The notes under the pieces: generated by a model | Databases searched by the model: none | Told to the model about the DNA's origin: nothing | The model's input: only the letters and a program-made list of their open reading frames with translations | In this document: positions 33,892-42,363 of the stretch, piece by piece | How the letters are laid out: every line of letters begins with the position of its first letter | Position numbering within the stretch: position 1 is the first letter of the stretch | Assembly: GCF_022605525.1 (NCBI RefSeq) | Contig: NZ_JAKQYJ010000001.1 | Span: 310,001 to 374,000 of the forward strand | Length of the DNA stretch: 64,000 bases | Direction of reading: 5' to 3' | DNA from: Porphyrobacter sp. GA68 | GTDB lineage: Bacteria > Pseudomonadota > Alphaproteobacteria > Sphingomonadales > Sphingomonadaceae | Program-made: the position numbers and the translations under genes

Positions 33892-34817
33892 CGCGAACAA
33901 AGAAGATGGAGAACCGTGCAGCTTCGGAAGCTCTTTTTGGCTCATGCGCGAGAGGAGACACTGATCGACTAAGTGATCGTGATTTTCTCATCGTCGATGA
34001 TGATGTGGCAGTCCTTCGAGCGCGAGCGATGTCGCTGAAAGCAGAGGGTGTATCGGTCGCATCGTACACCTTCCGAAAGTTAGAAGCGCTCGCGGAAAGG
34101 GGCGCGCTGTTTCTTCAGCATCTGCGATTGGAAGCCTCGATCGTCTCAGACAGAAACGAACGCTTGGCCAAGCTTCTTGACGGATTCCGACCGAACGAAT
34201 GCTACGATCGTGAAATCCGCGACAATTCTAATCTAGCGGCGCTCATCACTACGATCCCTCCGGGGCCGAACGCAGAACTTTGGGCGGCCGATGTTCTCTA
34301 TGTGACAGTCCGCAACTTCGGCGTGCTTTGGCTCGCCAGCCGAGGAAGGCATCTTTTTGCTTACGATCGCATCCTTGAGGCACTTCAAGAGGAAGGTCTT
34401 CTCCACGCCGCTGGCATCTCGACCCTCCGACGACTTCGTTTTCTCAAATCGTTGTATCGCAGCGATGACTCAGCCACGTCAGGGACTGTTATCAGAATGA
34501 TAAGAGAAGCCCTAGCTGGACTGCCAGAGGAGTACTTCCCGAGCGCTATACGTACCGTGCCAGCCGGAGAAGTCTTGGCTGGACCCAGTCCCGCAGACGG
34601 TTCGCCTGCTTATCTCCAAGTGCGCGACCTCGAAAAACGAATCATTGCTGCCCGTTTCTTGGGCTGCAATCGGTTCGCTGATCCAGCGCTAACATCTTTG
34701 AACGAGTGGGTTCGAAACCCCCGCGCCTACGCTAACCTCAGCGCATCCAAGGCCCCAGAACTGCGAAGGAGACTTGCGGCACTTGGCGACATTTCACAGA
34801 TTGTTCGTAATGGGTGA
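33888..34817 (+). CDS. Minimal nucleotidyltransferase (pol-beta superfamily)
   Basis: The 309-residue protein has the nucleotidyltransferase catalytic motif near its N-terminus: ALFGSCARGDTDRLSDRDFL, with Gly18-Ser19 and the metal-binding pair Asp30/Asp32; a likely third acid is Glu82 in LQHLRLEASIVSD. The remaining two thirds are helical with no known domain by eye; no HEPN motif (RxxxxH) is evident, although the region could be HEPN-like. The start overlaps the channel stop by ATGA. It could transfer nucleotides to the channel, to another protein, or make a signal; none of this is shown by sequence. Codon and GC composition are below those of the core genes. Confidence 0.82.
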   Translation: MTRTKKMENRAASEALFGSCARGDTDRLSDRDFLIVDDDVAVLRARAMSLKAEGVSVASYTFRKLEALAERGALFLQHLRLEASIVSDRNERLAKLLDGFRPNECYDREIRDNSNLAALITTIPPGPNAELWAADVLYVTVRNFGVLWLASRGRHLFAYDRILEALQEEGLLHAAGISTLRRLRFLKSLYRSDDSATSGTVIRMIREALAGLPEEYFPSAIRTVPAGEVLAGPSPADGSPAYLQVRDLEKRIIAARFLGCNRFADPALTSLNEWVRNPRAYANLSASKAPELRRRLAALGDISQIVRNG

Positions 34818-34829
34818 ACATTTCGCAGC

Positions 34830-34854
34830 AAGCCAAATCCGGAAAACTTGGCTT
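34830..34854. terminator. Weak inverted repeat between convergent genes
   Basis: AAGCCAA (34830-34836) and TTGGCTT (34848-34854) form a 7-bp stem with an 11-base loop between the nucleotidyltransferase and the convergent integrase. There is no T tract, so termination is uncertain. Confidence 0.3.
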
Positions 34855-34874
34855 CCAGTATGATGTTTGCGGTC

Positions 34875-36029
34875 TTAACCCCTTGGCTTTGTGGCCTCTA
34901 GGTAATCTGCCCACATCGCCATCAGCTCGCGCCGCTTGTCGAAGAAGTCGGTGCGGCGATAGGCCGCTTCGACCTGGTTGCTCAGCTTATGCGCCAAGGC
35001 CTTGTCCGCCACTTCCTTCGGAAAGTCGGTCTTCTCCGCCGCCCAATCAGTAAAGGCGGAACGGAAGCCATGGACGGTCGCGCCCTTGATCCCGGCATCG
35101 CGCAATAGCTTGGTCATTGTCATGTCGCTGATGGGCTTTTCGCCATTGTTCGAGAAGACAAGTCCATCGTCGCTCGTGCGCAGTTTCCAGCGCCGACGCA
35201 GAATGGAAACGGCTGCCTTAGAGAGCGGAACCACATGCGTTTCCTTTGCTTTCATGCGCTCGCCGGGGATGGTCCAGACCGCCTTGTCGAGGTCGATTTC
35301 GGTCCAGACGGCCTTGCGCGTTTCGCTCGACCGCACGGCATTGTAGATGGTGAAACGCAGGGCATCGCGGCCCGATGTGGGTGATGCGGTGGCCAGTTCT
35401 TTTATGAACGTCGGAATGTCGGCATAGGGCATGGCCTTGAAGTGCTCGACCTTGTCGGTCTGGCGCGGCAAGCCTTTGCGTACTGAGCGCAGCGCGGCCT
35501 CTTCTTCCCGCCATCCCTTGATATGCGCGAAGTCGAGCACGGCACCGATGCGCTGCAAGATCTTGCGGGCGGTATCGGGGATTTCGAGCCAGATGGGCGT
35601 GAGCACCTCGACCACGTGGGTGCTCTCCACCTGATCGACAGGCTTCCTGCCAATCAGCGGGAAGACGTGGTTTTCCATGCAGGAAATCCAGTTTCGATAG
35701 TTCTGGTTCTTCCAGCCGTCCTTCAACGCCTCGTAGCATTCGCGCGCTGCGGTTTCGAAGCTCGGCACTACCTTGCGCGACTTCCGTCGTTCGGCAACCG
35801 GATCGATCCCAGCGCGAACCTGGCGGCGCAATGCGGCTGCGGCGTCTCGCGCCTCAGTCAGCGTCACATCGAGCGCCGATCCCAATCCATAGTCGCGTCG
35901 CCTGCCGTTGTGCTGCATCCGCAAGACCCAGCTGCGGGAGCCGCTCTCCTTCACGAAAAGACACAAGCCACGGCCATCAACGTAGCGACCGGGCTTGGCG
36001 TTCTTCACCTTCAATGCTGTCAGTGCCAT
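34875..36029 (-). CDS. int: Tyrosine recombinase / island integrase
   Basis: This 384-residue integrase has the N-terminal DUF4102 arm-binding domain (MALTALKVKNAKPGRYVDG, GLGSALDVTLTEARDAAAAL), a core-binding SAM-like domain, and the catalytic domain with Arg in YNAVRSSETRK, HxxR in ATVHGFRSAF, the second His in LAHKLSNQVEAA and the nucleophile in AYRRTDFFDKR. This P4-like class inserts islands into tRNA genes. It lies 164 bases from the attR repeat and should catalyse integration between the island and tRNA-Arg(CCG). No frameshift is seen, so it may be active. Confidence 0.95.
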   Translation of the reverse strand: MALTALKVKNAKPGRYVDGRGLCLFVKESGSRSWVLRMQHNGRRRDYGLGSALDVTLTEARDAAAALRRQVRAGIDPVAERRKSRKVVPSFETAARECYEALKDGWKNQNYRNWISCMENHVFPLIGRKPVDQVESTHVVEVLTPIWLEIPDTARKILQRIGAVLDFAHIKGWREEEAALRSVRKGLPRQTDKVEHFKAMPYADIPTFIKELATASPTSGRDALRFTIYNAVRSSETRKAVWTEIDLDKAVWTIPGERMKAKETHVVPLSKAAVSILRRRWKLRTSDDGLVFSNNGEKPISDMTMTKLLRDAGIKGATVHGFRSAFTDWAAEKTDFPKEVADKALAHKLSNQVEAAYRRTDFFDKRRELMAMWADYLEATKPRG

Positions 36030-36192
36030 AGGTTATACACACCATAAAATTGTTCCAACTTTCGACCCCACATGGTGATCGAAATGCAGGCAAACGGGGG
36101 CGATCAACCGTGAACACGGTAGAAGACAAATCCCTGATTTTACAGTGTAGTTAGGGACGCCCCGAAACTGGCTGCGACAGAAGTTTTAGCAA

Positions 36193-36206
36193 TGTCGGGT
36201 GCGCCA
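36193..36206 (+). repeat. attR direct repeat
   Basis: TGTCGGGTGCGCCA repeats the last 14 bases of the tRNA-Arg gene. It marks the right end of the island; the rest of the tRNA is not duplicated. Chromosomal genes resume after it with the DUF2490 gene ending at 36282. Confidence 0.85.
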
Positions 36207-36281
36207 ATTCTCCTGTCACAGATCGCTCATCATGCGCCTAATGCTAGGCGAAGATGCACATTTGGACCGGGCCCCCGCCGC

Positions 36282-36950
36282 TCAAAAGGAGAACTCAACC
36301 CCGATGATCGGCGCGTGACCGACCTCGTCCGGGCCGCCGCTTTCGAAATCCTGCTGCCGCAGGTAGGCGAGGCTCAGGGCAAGCCGGTCGTTCACTTCGT
36401 AACCCAGGCCGATCTGGGTGCGCAGTCCGGTCAGTCCTTCGTCGCTGTCCCGGTTGTTGCCGCGCAGGGTCCAGAACAGCTCCGCATCGGTTTCGAAGCT
36501 CCAGCGGCCCTCCTCGTCCAGCGGGACGGCCGCTCCCAAACGTGGGCGCAGGCGCAGCCCCATTCGGTCGGCTCCATCGACGAGGCGCTGTTCGAGGCGA
36601 AGGCGGGTGCGAAGGATGCCATGCCGCGTGGTCATTTGCTGCAGGAAGCGCGTTTCGTTAGCGGCGCCGTCGTTGATGCGCCGCTCGATTGCCCCGCTGA
36701 GCGTGTCCGCATCGCTGACATCCTGATTGAGCCACAGCCGCGCAAAATAGGTGTCAGGACGTCCATCGCTGGCGCTGCGAAAACGCTGGGCCGTCTCGAT
36801 CTCCAGGCCCGTATTGTCGTCCAGATCGAAGCTGGCGGAGGGATTGAGCCAGAACTCGAACGCGTCGTTGTGGTCTTCGGCAAGGGCGCAGGCCGGCGCA
36901 GTCAGTAGCGCAAGGCCGATCAGCCGCGTGGCGATGTGGGGCAAGCTCAT
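36282..36950 (-). CDS. DUF2490 outer-membrane protein
   Basis: The 222-residue protein has a signal peptide (LIGLALLTAPACALAEDHND) and a beta-rich region ending in aromatic GVEFSF, typical of an outer-membrane barrel. The pattern with FEFWLNPSASFDLDDNTGLE and repeated RLRLEQRL-type strands fits DUF2490. Its function is unknown. AGGAG sits unusually close, about one base before the ATG. It is the first core gene after the island. Confidence 0.75.
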   Translation of the reverse strand: MSLPHIATRLIGLALLTAPACALAEDHNDAFEFWLNPSASFDLDDNTGLEIETAQRFRSASDGRPDTYFARLWLNQDVSDADTLSGAIERRINDGAANETRFLQQMTTRHGILRTRLRLEQRLVDGADRMGLRLRPRLGAAVPLDEEGRWSFETDAELFWTLRGNNRDSDEGLTGLRTQIGLGYEVNDRLALSLAYLRQQDFESGGPDEVGHAPIIGVEFSF

Positions 36951-37029
36951 TCTCCTACATCATGGACATCCTGGCGCGAAGCGGCGCGGCCTGTCGGCCC
37001 CACCTCGCGCCTATCTGTCGTAAAAGGCA

Positions 37030-37707
37030 TCAGAAGCGGTAGGTGAGCCCGCCGCTCAGCACCCATGGATCGAGACGGTGCTCGGTCTGCAACGCGGTTG
37101 CACCGCCGGCCCGGAACGTGGCGGTGGTGTCGATGAAGTACCGCTTGGCATCGAGCGACAGGCCAAGGCCGCGATCATTGAGGGCAATATCAACCCCGCC
37201 CTGCAGCACGAAGCCGAACTCATCCGACAGATCCACACTTGTCGCACCGAGCGCCGCGGCAGCCGCCCCGACATCCTCGCCGAAGATGAACCAGTACGTC
37301 GGACCTGCGCCGACATACGGCTTTATGCCTCCATCAAGCGGCAGGTGCAGCTTGGCGGTGACGGTCGCAGGAAGGATGATGGCGTTGTCGACCAGTTCGG
37401 CGCCCGCCAGCGCGCCGGTGCCGCGCACGTCATGCGGCGTGACGCAGCAAATCGTCTCCAGCGAGAAATTAGGCGACAGGAAGTATTCAAGCGCGATGGT
37501 GGGAACGACCGAGTCGGTCGCGCGCACCTGCGATCCGGCGGGAAGCGGAATGTTGTCGATCCGCACATCGGTGATTTCTCCGTCAGGCAATACGCCGGTG
37601 ACGAAGCCTTTGAGCTGAACGGTGCCGGCGTCCTGAGCCAGCGCCGGGGTGGCGCAAGCGAGCGCGAGCGTTGACGCGGCAAGCGCGCCGAAAGTCTTGA
37701 CGGGCAT
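37030..37707 (-). CDS. OmpW-family outer-membrane protein
   Basis: The 225-residue protein has a signal peptide (ending ACATPALAQ) and the OmpW pattern: RATDSVVPTIALEYFLSPNF, LPLDGGIKPYVGAGPTYWF and a C-terminal VLSGGLTYRF ending in phenylalanine. OmpW forms an eight-stranded barrel with a narrow hydrophobic channel that carries small apolar molecules. It is 79 bases downstream of the DUF2490 start on the same strand, and could be transcribed separately. Confidence 0.88.
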   Translation of the reverse strand: MPVKTFGALAASTLALACATPALAQDAGTVQLKGFVTGVLPDGEITDVRIDNIPLPAGSQVRATDSVVPTIALEYFLSPNFSLETICCVTPHDVRGTGALAGAELVDNAIILPATVTAKLHLPLDGGIKPYVGAGPTYWFIFGEDVGAAAAALGATSVDLSDEFGFVLQGGVDIALNDRGLGLSLDAKRYFIDTTATFRAGGATALQTEHRLDPWVLSGGLTYRF

Positions 37708-37757
37708 TGGAATGCTTTCTGTGTCTGTCCGCCTGACCGGCGGCGTTTATCGGGATG

Positions 37758-37797
37758 GTCCGGCCGCAGGCGGGGGGACAAGCGCCTGCGGCCGGAC
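37758..37797. terminator. Perfect 15-bp inverted repeat, likely terminator hairpin
   Basis: GTCCGGCCGCAGGCG (37758-37772) pairs fully with 37783-37797 around a 10-base loop. It lies 12 bases after the stop of the minus-strand SnoaL-like gene. It lacks a T tract, so it may act as a stabilising or weak termination hairpin. Confidence 0.55.
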
Positions 37798-37809
37798 TGC
37801 CATGCCGGG

Positions 37810-38415
37810 TCAGCCCGGCTGATACGGCAGTGAAGAGTGGTGCAGCATGATACGCAGCCTGCCGTCAGGTCCGCGTACAAAGCCCCAGGTCTTGTCAACG
37901 GTTGTGCGGTTGCCCTGCGCATCGGTGAACGTGACCAGACCCATGGAAATGGCGGAATTGCCGGTGATGACGATGCCGGTGTTCTCCACGGCGTACTGCC
38001 GCCAACCCTTCAACGCGAACCCGGTATCGCCGGCGTAATTGGTGTTACCGCCGACGAAGTAGGCTAGCGCGCCCTCGCGGTCGGTCCGAAAGGTCTGCGG
38101 CGCCACCGTCAGCGTCGGCTTGAACAGCACCGGGCCCATGTCGTAGGCATAGGCGGTGTCGATTGCCTGTTCCGCCAGGCGGGTGGCAGCTTCCCGTCCC
38201 TCGCGGTCGTAGGCGGTCGAGATCGCGACCAGCGCGTCGCCCCACTGGCGCTGCGCCGCCTCCACCTCTGCCACCGTGATGGGCGCGTAAAGCGCGACCG
38301 CTTCACCGGTGGTTTCAACAGTGGTTGCCCGGGTTTGCGCCAAGGCCGGCGCAGCGATCACCGTCAGCGGCACGGCGGCGGCCAGGGCAAGGGCGGTTGA
38401 GCGAAAATACTTCAT
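37810..38415 (-). CDS. Secreted SnoaL/NTF2-like fold protein
   Basis: The 201-residue protein has a clear signal peptide (MKYFRSTALALAAAVPLTVI, cleavage after ALAQ). The mature part includes EVEAAQRQWGDALVAISTAY, a segment WRQYAVENTGIVITGNSAIS and a C-terminal TWGFVRGPDGRLRIMLHHSS, consistent with an NTF2-like (SnoaL or CaMKII-association) alpha+beta fold. Similar proteins are sometimes labelled phosphoribosyl-AMP cyclohydrolase, which the motifs do not support. GGAGA lies six bases before the ATG at 38415. Confidence 0.7.
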   Translation of the reverse strand: MKYFRSTALALAAAVPLTVIAAPALAQTRATTVETTGEAVALYAPITVAEVEAAQRQWGDALVAISTAYDREGREAATRLAEQAIDTAYAYDMGPVLFKPTLTVAPQTFRTDREGALAYFVGGNTNYAGDTGFALKGWRQYAVENTGIVITGNSAISMGLVTFTDAQGNRTTVDKTWGFVRGPDGRLRIMLHHSSLPYQPG

Positions 38416-38605
38416 GTGCTGTCTCCATTTCGTCACCGTCCCGCGCGAGCGGACCGATGGGTGGATTGATCTGCTGGGGGACAGGTGTCCCTTGGCCGGG
38501 TGGAGTTAAGCAGCGACGCGCCCGTCGAAATCCGCCGCTCGGCTTGCCTTCCGGCCTAGGCCACATGGCCTATGCACTTTACGGACGACCAGTTAGGTTG
38601 CCCCC

Positions 38606-39709
38606 ATGCGACACGAGCTTGCCGCCCTGTCACCTCAGCTTGAAACCATCGCGGAGCTGCGCGAGCTTTATCGCGCGGCCGAAGCGCGGGCCGCTCGCAT
38701 GCGGTTGCTGTCCATGGCCGGCAGGGAGCTGGCTGAGGCAGATGCCACCAGTATCGAGCCCGTTCTGCGCCGCTGCGCCGAACGCGTGGCATTCTTCCTC
38801 GGGCGCCAATCTGCTGCAGTCACCTTCGGTCCCGCAGGCGACGGCATCGCCATCACTGCCCCCGGTCCGCGGCGCGAGCCGCTGGCGTGGCTCAGCGTGG
38901 CAGGCATCACCTGCGCCGACGACATCGCCGATCAGGAGGATCGCGACGCCTTCGCCATGCATCTTGAACTGATGGGGGCGACCATCGACCGTATCCGGCG
39001 GGAAGAGGAACGGGCCGCTTTGCTCGCCGCCCTGCGCGAACGGGAGCAGCGGCTCGAACTGCTGGTCGGCAGTATCTTTTCCGCGCAAGAGGAAGAACGA
39101 GGCCGCGTCTCGCGCGACCTGCATGACGGCGTCGCGCAAACAGCGACCGCGCTGGCGCGCATGCTGGAAGGCGCGCGCGCCGGGCAGGAAGAGGATCTTC
39201 CCGCAGCGGAGCGGGCGCGCCTGGCTGCGGTTGCCCGGCAGCTGGTTGCCGAGCTGCGCGGCGTGATCGGCGGGTTGCGCCCGACACTGCTCGACGATCT
39301 CGGTCTGGAAGCAGCGCTCCGTGCGCTGGCGGAGGGGCTGGAAGCGGACGGGTTCACGGTGCGTCTCGCGATTGCCCAGCTTCCTGCAAGAATGCCGCCG
39401 CCTGTGGAGACCGCGTTTTTCCGGGTGGCGCAGGAAGCGTTCACGAACATCCGCAAACACGCCGGCGGATCTTGCGCCGTCACCGTTGAACTGCGTCAGA
39501 GCCCCCTTGATGCCACGCTGTTGCTGCGGATCTGCGACAGCGGCTCAGGTGTCGGGGAAAACGTTTGCCCGCAGGATACGAGGCAAGGTTTGCACGTAGG
39601 GGTGGACGGCATGCGCGAGCGGATGGCCGCCATTGGCGGCAGCCTGGACTGGCGTGCGGGCAAGGCAGGCGGTGTCACTGTGACGGCGCGACTTCCGGCG
39701 AGGGCATAA
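38606..39709 (+). CDS. NarX-type soluble sensor histidine kinase
   Basis: The 367-residue kinase has a GAF-like N-terminal sensory half (residues ~1-150), no membrane segment, and a HisKA_3 dimerisation domain with the phospho-His in RVSRDLHDGVAQTATALARM. The ATPase domain includes FFRVAQEAFTNIRKHAGG and the G box TRQGLHVGVDGMRERM. It pairs with the LuxR-type regulator that follows: the TAA stop and ATG overlap by one base. The signal is unknown, but a soluble GAF sensor suggests an internal cue. Confidence 0.9.
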   Translation: MRHELAALSPQLETIAELRELYRAAEARAARMRLLSMAGRELAEADATSIEPVLRRCAERVAFFLGRQSAAVTFGPAGDGIAITAPGPRREPLAWLSVAGITCADDIADQEDRDAFAMHLELMGATIDRIRREEERAALLAALREREQRLELLVGSIFSAQEEERGRVSRDLHDGVAQTATALARMLEGARAGQEEDLPAAERARLAAVARQLVAELRGVIGGLRPTLLDDLGLEAALRALAEGLEADGFTVRLAIAQLPARMPPPVETAFFRVAQEAFTNIRKHAGGSCAVTVELRQSPLDATLLLRICDSGSGVGENVCPQDTRQGLHVGVDGMRERMAAIGGSLDWRAGKAGGVTVTARLPARA

Positions 39710-40371
39710 TGGACGCAAGCCCGCCTCGCGACCGACCCCGGATCCTGATCGTCGACGATCACCAGCTTGCCCGCGAGGGGCTGAAGGCTGTGCTCGCAGG
39801 CAGCGGGGCGGACGTGGTCGGGGTCGCTGCCACCGGCGAAGAGGCGGTGGAACTGACGCAATCGCTGGTGCCGGACGTCGTACTGATGGATGTGCGGCTT
39901 GGGCCGGGTATCGACGGGCTTGAGGCAACGCGGCGGATCGCTGCGCTGGACCTGCCCGTCAAGGTCCTGATGCTGACCCTGCACGAAATGCCCGCCTATG
40001 TCCGCGAAGCGCTGTCGGCGGGGGCGGCAGGTTATGTTCTGAAGGATACCGCAATCGGTGACCTGACGGCGGCGATTGGCCAGGTTCTTGCCGGCCAGTC
40101 GGCGATTCCGCTCGACCTCGTCAATGCTGCCCTGCGCGATACCGCTTCTCCGGCACGGGCCGGGGATCTGCGCGACCTGTTGACCGCGCGCGAGCAGACA
40201 GTGGTTGAACTCGTTTCGCAAGGCATGACCAACAAGGAGATCGCCCGGACGCTGGCCATCAGTCCCGCCACGGTCAAGGCCCATGTGGAACGCATCATCG
40301 GCAAGCTGGGCGTCGCCGACCGCACGCAGGCCGCCGTGCTGGCGACGCAACTGCGTGCAGCGCACGGATAA
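39709..40371 (+). CDS. LuxR/NarL-family response regulator
   Basis: The 220-residue protein has a receiver domain (ILIVDDHQLAREGLKAVLAG; phospho-Asp in VVLMDVRLGPG; Lys in VLKDTAI) and a C-terminal LuxR HTH (LTAREQTVVELVSQGMTNKE followed by IARTLAISPATVKAHV). It is the DNA-binding partner of the kinase immediately upstream. It is four bases from the next kinase gene, so all four signalling genes may form one operon. Confidence 0.93.
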   Translation: MDASPPRDRPRILIVDDHQLAREGLKAVLAGSGADVVGVAATGEEAVELTQSLVPDVVLMDVRLGPGIDGLEATRRIAALDLPVKVLMLTLHEMPAYVREALSAGAAGYVLKDTAIGDLTAAIGQVLAGQSAIPLDLVNAALRDTASPARAGDLRDLLTAREQTVVELVSQGMTNKEIARTLAISPATVKAHVERIIGKLGVADRTQAAVLATQLRAAHG

Positions 40372-40374
40372 CCT

Positions 40375-42363
40375 GTGACCACCGCAAGGCGCGCCAGATC
40401 GCTGACCCGGTTCTGGTCGGACCGGCCGCTCGCGTTCAAGGGGCTCGTGGTGGTGGCCCTGCCCCTTGCGGTGCTGCTGGTCGCGCTGGTGTCGCTTTAT
40501 CTGGCGAGCATGGCGGAGGCGCGGGCGGAGGCAGACGTGCGCCGCGCCTTTGCCATTCAGCGTGATGCCTATCAGGCGCACGCAATGCTGGCGGAGGCGG
40601 CGGCCGGCGTGCGGGGATACGTGCTGACCGGCGAAGAACGCTTTCTGCAATCCTACGCCCAGGCCGAGGCCCAGCTGCCGCGCATCATGGACCGGCTGGA
40701 CACCACGATCCGCGATCCGATCGTGCGCAGCCAGTTCGAGGAACTGCGCCGGCTTTCCGTGCGCAAGCGTGACGGGTTGGCGCAGATCGTCCTGCTCGTC
40801 AGCGATGCGGCAGCGCCCCGGACCGATGACGACGCCCTGACGGCTGCGCTGACGGCGAACAAACTCGTTCTCGACCGCATGCGGCAGCAGATCGAGGATC
40901 TCCAGCAACGCGAAAGCGTGCTGCTGAACCAGCGCATGTCGCGCGTAGAGGCGGTACGCGACCGCTTTCTCGCGGTGACCGCGGTCAGCGCGGTGGTCGG
41001 GGTGTTGGGCAGCCTTGCGGCGGTATACCTGTTTTCGACCGGCATCGTGCGCCGTGTCCGCATGCTGGAGCGCAACGCCGGCAAGCTGGCACGCGCCGAG
41101 CCGTTGGCCGACCTGCCGGGCGAGGCGGACGAACTTGGCCGGCTCGCCCGCCGCCTGACCCGTGCCAGCGCCCTGTTGCGCGCCCGCGAGCACGCGCTGC
41201 GCGAGAGTGAAGAACGCTTCCGCCTGGTGGTGGAACAGGTCCGCGACTACGGCATCTTCGCACTTGATATCGACGGAACGGTGGCCAGCTGGAATCTGGG
41301 GGCAGAGCGGATCAAGGGTTGGACCTCGACGGAAATCCTTGGGCAGCATTTCAGCCGGTTCTACCCTCCCGAAACCCGCGACGACGTGCCGCAGAAGATG
41401 CTGGCCCAAGCGCGGCAGGCGGGCACGGCAGAGGACGAGGGCTGGCGATTGCGCAAAGACGGCTCGCGGTTCTGGGCCAATGTGGTCATCACTGCGCTGC
41501 GCGATGGCGAAGGGAACTTGCGCGGCTTTGCGAAGGTGACGCGCGACATTAGCGAACGCCGCCGGTCCGAAGAGGCCCTGCGGCTGGCGCGCGAGGAGGC
41601 GATCGCCGCCAACCTTGCCAAAAGCGCATTTCTGTCGCGCACCAGCCACGAACTGCGCACCCCGATGAGCGCCATTCTCGGCTTCGGGCAGTTGCTGGAA
41701 CTGGACGAAGAACAGTTTGCCGAGCAGCACCGATCGGCGATTGGACAGATCATGAAGGCGGGGCGACATCTGCTGGCGCTGATCAACGACCTGCTCGATA
41801 TTTCCAGCATCGAGGCGGGCGGTGCGGAACTTGCGCTGGAGCCGATCGAGATGGGTGCCCTTCTGGAAGAGGTGTACGGCCTCGCCGCGCCCATCGTGGC
41901 GGCGGCGGGGCTCCGCTTCGACCTTGCGCCCTGTGACCAGCTTGCAACCGCGCTCGCCGACCGCCGCCGCGTCATTCAGGTGATCCTCAATCTTGTGGCC
42001 AATGCGGCGAAGTACCACCGCACCGGGACGCGCGTTCGCCTGTCCTGTCGCACAATCGCCGGCGCGGTGCGGGTCGAGGTAGAAGATGACGGCGCCGGCA
42101 TCCGCCCGTCCGCTGTGCCGCGGCTGTTCACCGCTTTCGACCGGCTGGATCAGGAAGATCGCGCCCGGGTGGAGGGAACAGGCCTGGGCCTCGCGCTGTC
42201 AAAAAGCCTGGTGGAGTCGATGAACGGGGCCATCGGCCACGAAGCGGCGAAACCGGGCGCGCGGTTCTGGTTCACCCTGCCTTGCGCGGATGCGACTGCC
42301 CGCGACCCAGCCACCGATGCCGCAAAATTCCCAGGGGAGCCATTTGCATGTCCGCAAACCTGA
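40375..42363 (+). CDS. CHASE3-PAS histidine kinase
   Basis: This 662-residue membrane kinase starts with GTG. It has TM1 (~22-43), a periplasmic CHASE3 domain (~45-190, with AEAAAGVRGYVLTGEERFLQ), TM2 (~200-222), a short HAMP-like linker, one PAS domain (~275-390: LVVEQVRDYGIFALDIDGTV), HisKA with FLSRTSHELRTPMSAILGFG and an HATPase domain (ILNLVANAAKYH, DDGAGIRPSAV, GTGLGLALSKSL). The PAS residues do not show a flavin-binding cysteine motif. The next gene, a single receiver, overlaps it by 16 bases. Confidence 0.9.
   Translation: MTTARRARSLTRFWSDRPLAFKGLVVVALPLAVLLVALVSLYLASMAEARAEADVRRAFAIQRDAYQAHAMLAEAAAGVRGYVLTGEERFLQSYAQAEAQLPRIMDRLDTTIRDPIVRSQFEELRRLSVRKRDGLAQIVLLVSDAAAPRTDDDALTAALTANKLVLDRMRQQIEDLQQRESVLLNQRMSRVEAVRDRFLAVTAVSAVVGVLGSLAAVYLFSTGIVRRVRMLERNAGKLARAEPLADLPGEADELGRLARRLTRASALLRAREHALRESEERFRLVVEQVRDYGIFALDIDGTVASWNLGAERIKGWTSTEILGQHFSRFYPPETRDDVPQKMLAQARQAGTAEDEGWRLRKDGSRFWANVVITALRDGEGNLRGFAKVTRDISERRRSEEALRLAREEAIAANLAKSAFLSRTSHELRTPMSAILGFGQLLELDEEQFAEQHRSAIGQIMKAGRHLLALINDLLDISSIEAGGAELALEPIEMGALLEEVYGLAAPIVAAAGLRFDLAPCDQLATALADRRRVIQVILNLVANAAKYHRTGTRVRLSCRTIAGAVRVEVEDDGAGIRPSAVPRLFTAFDRLDQEDRARVEGTGLGLALSKSLVESMNGAIGHEAAKPGARFWFTLPCADATARDPATDAAKFPGEPFACPQT

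Noticed and set aside
33888-34817. Classical CBASS (CD-NTase plus effector) call for the channel pair
   Set aside because: The nucleotidyltransferase is shorter, the motif lies at the very N-terminus, and no Cap2/Cap3 or known effector domain is adjacent. I keep it as an unclassified pair.
39496-42018. 840-codon open frame on the minus strand
   Set aside because: It lies opposite the kinase and LuxR genes with clear motifs. Its product is rich in Arg, His and Gln and resembles no family.
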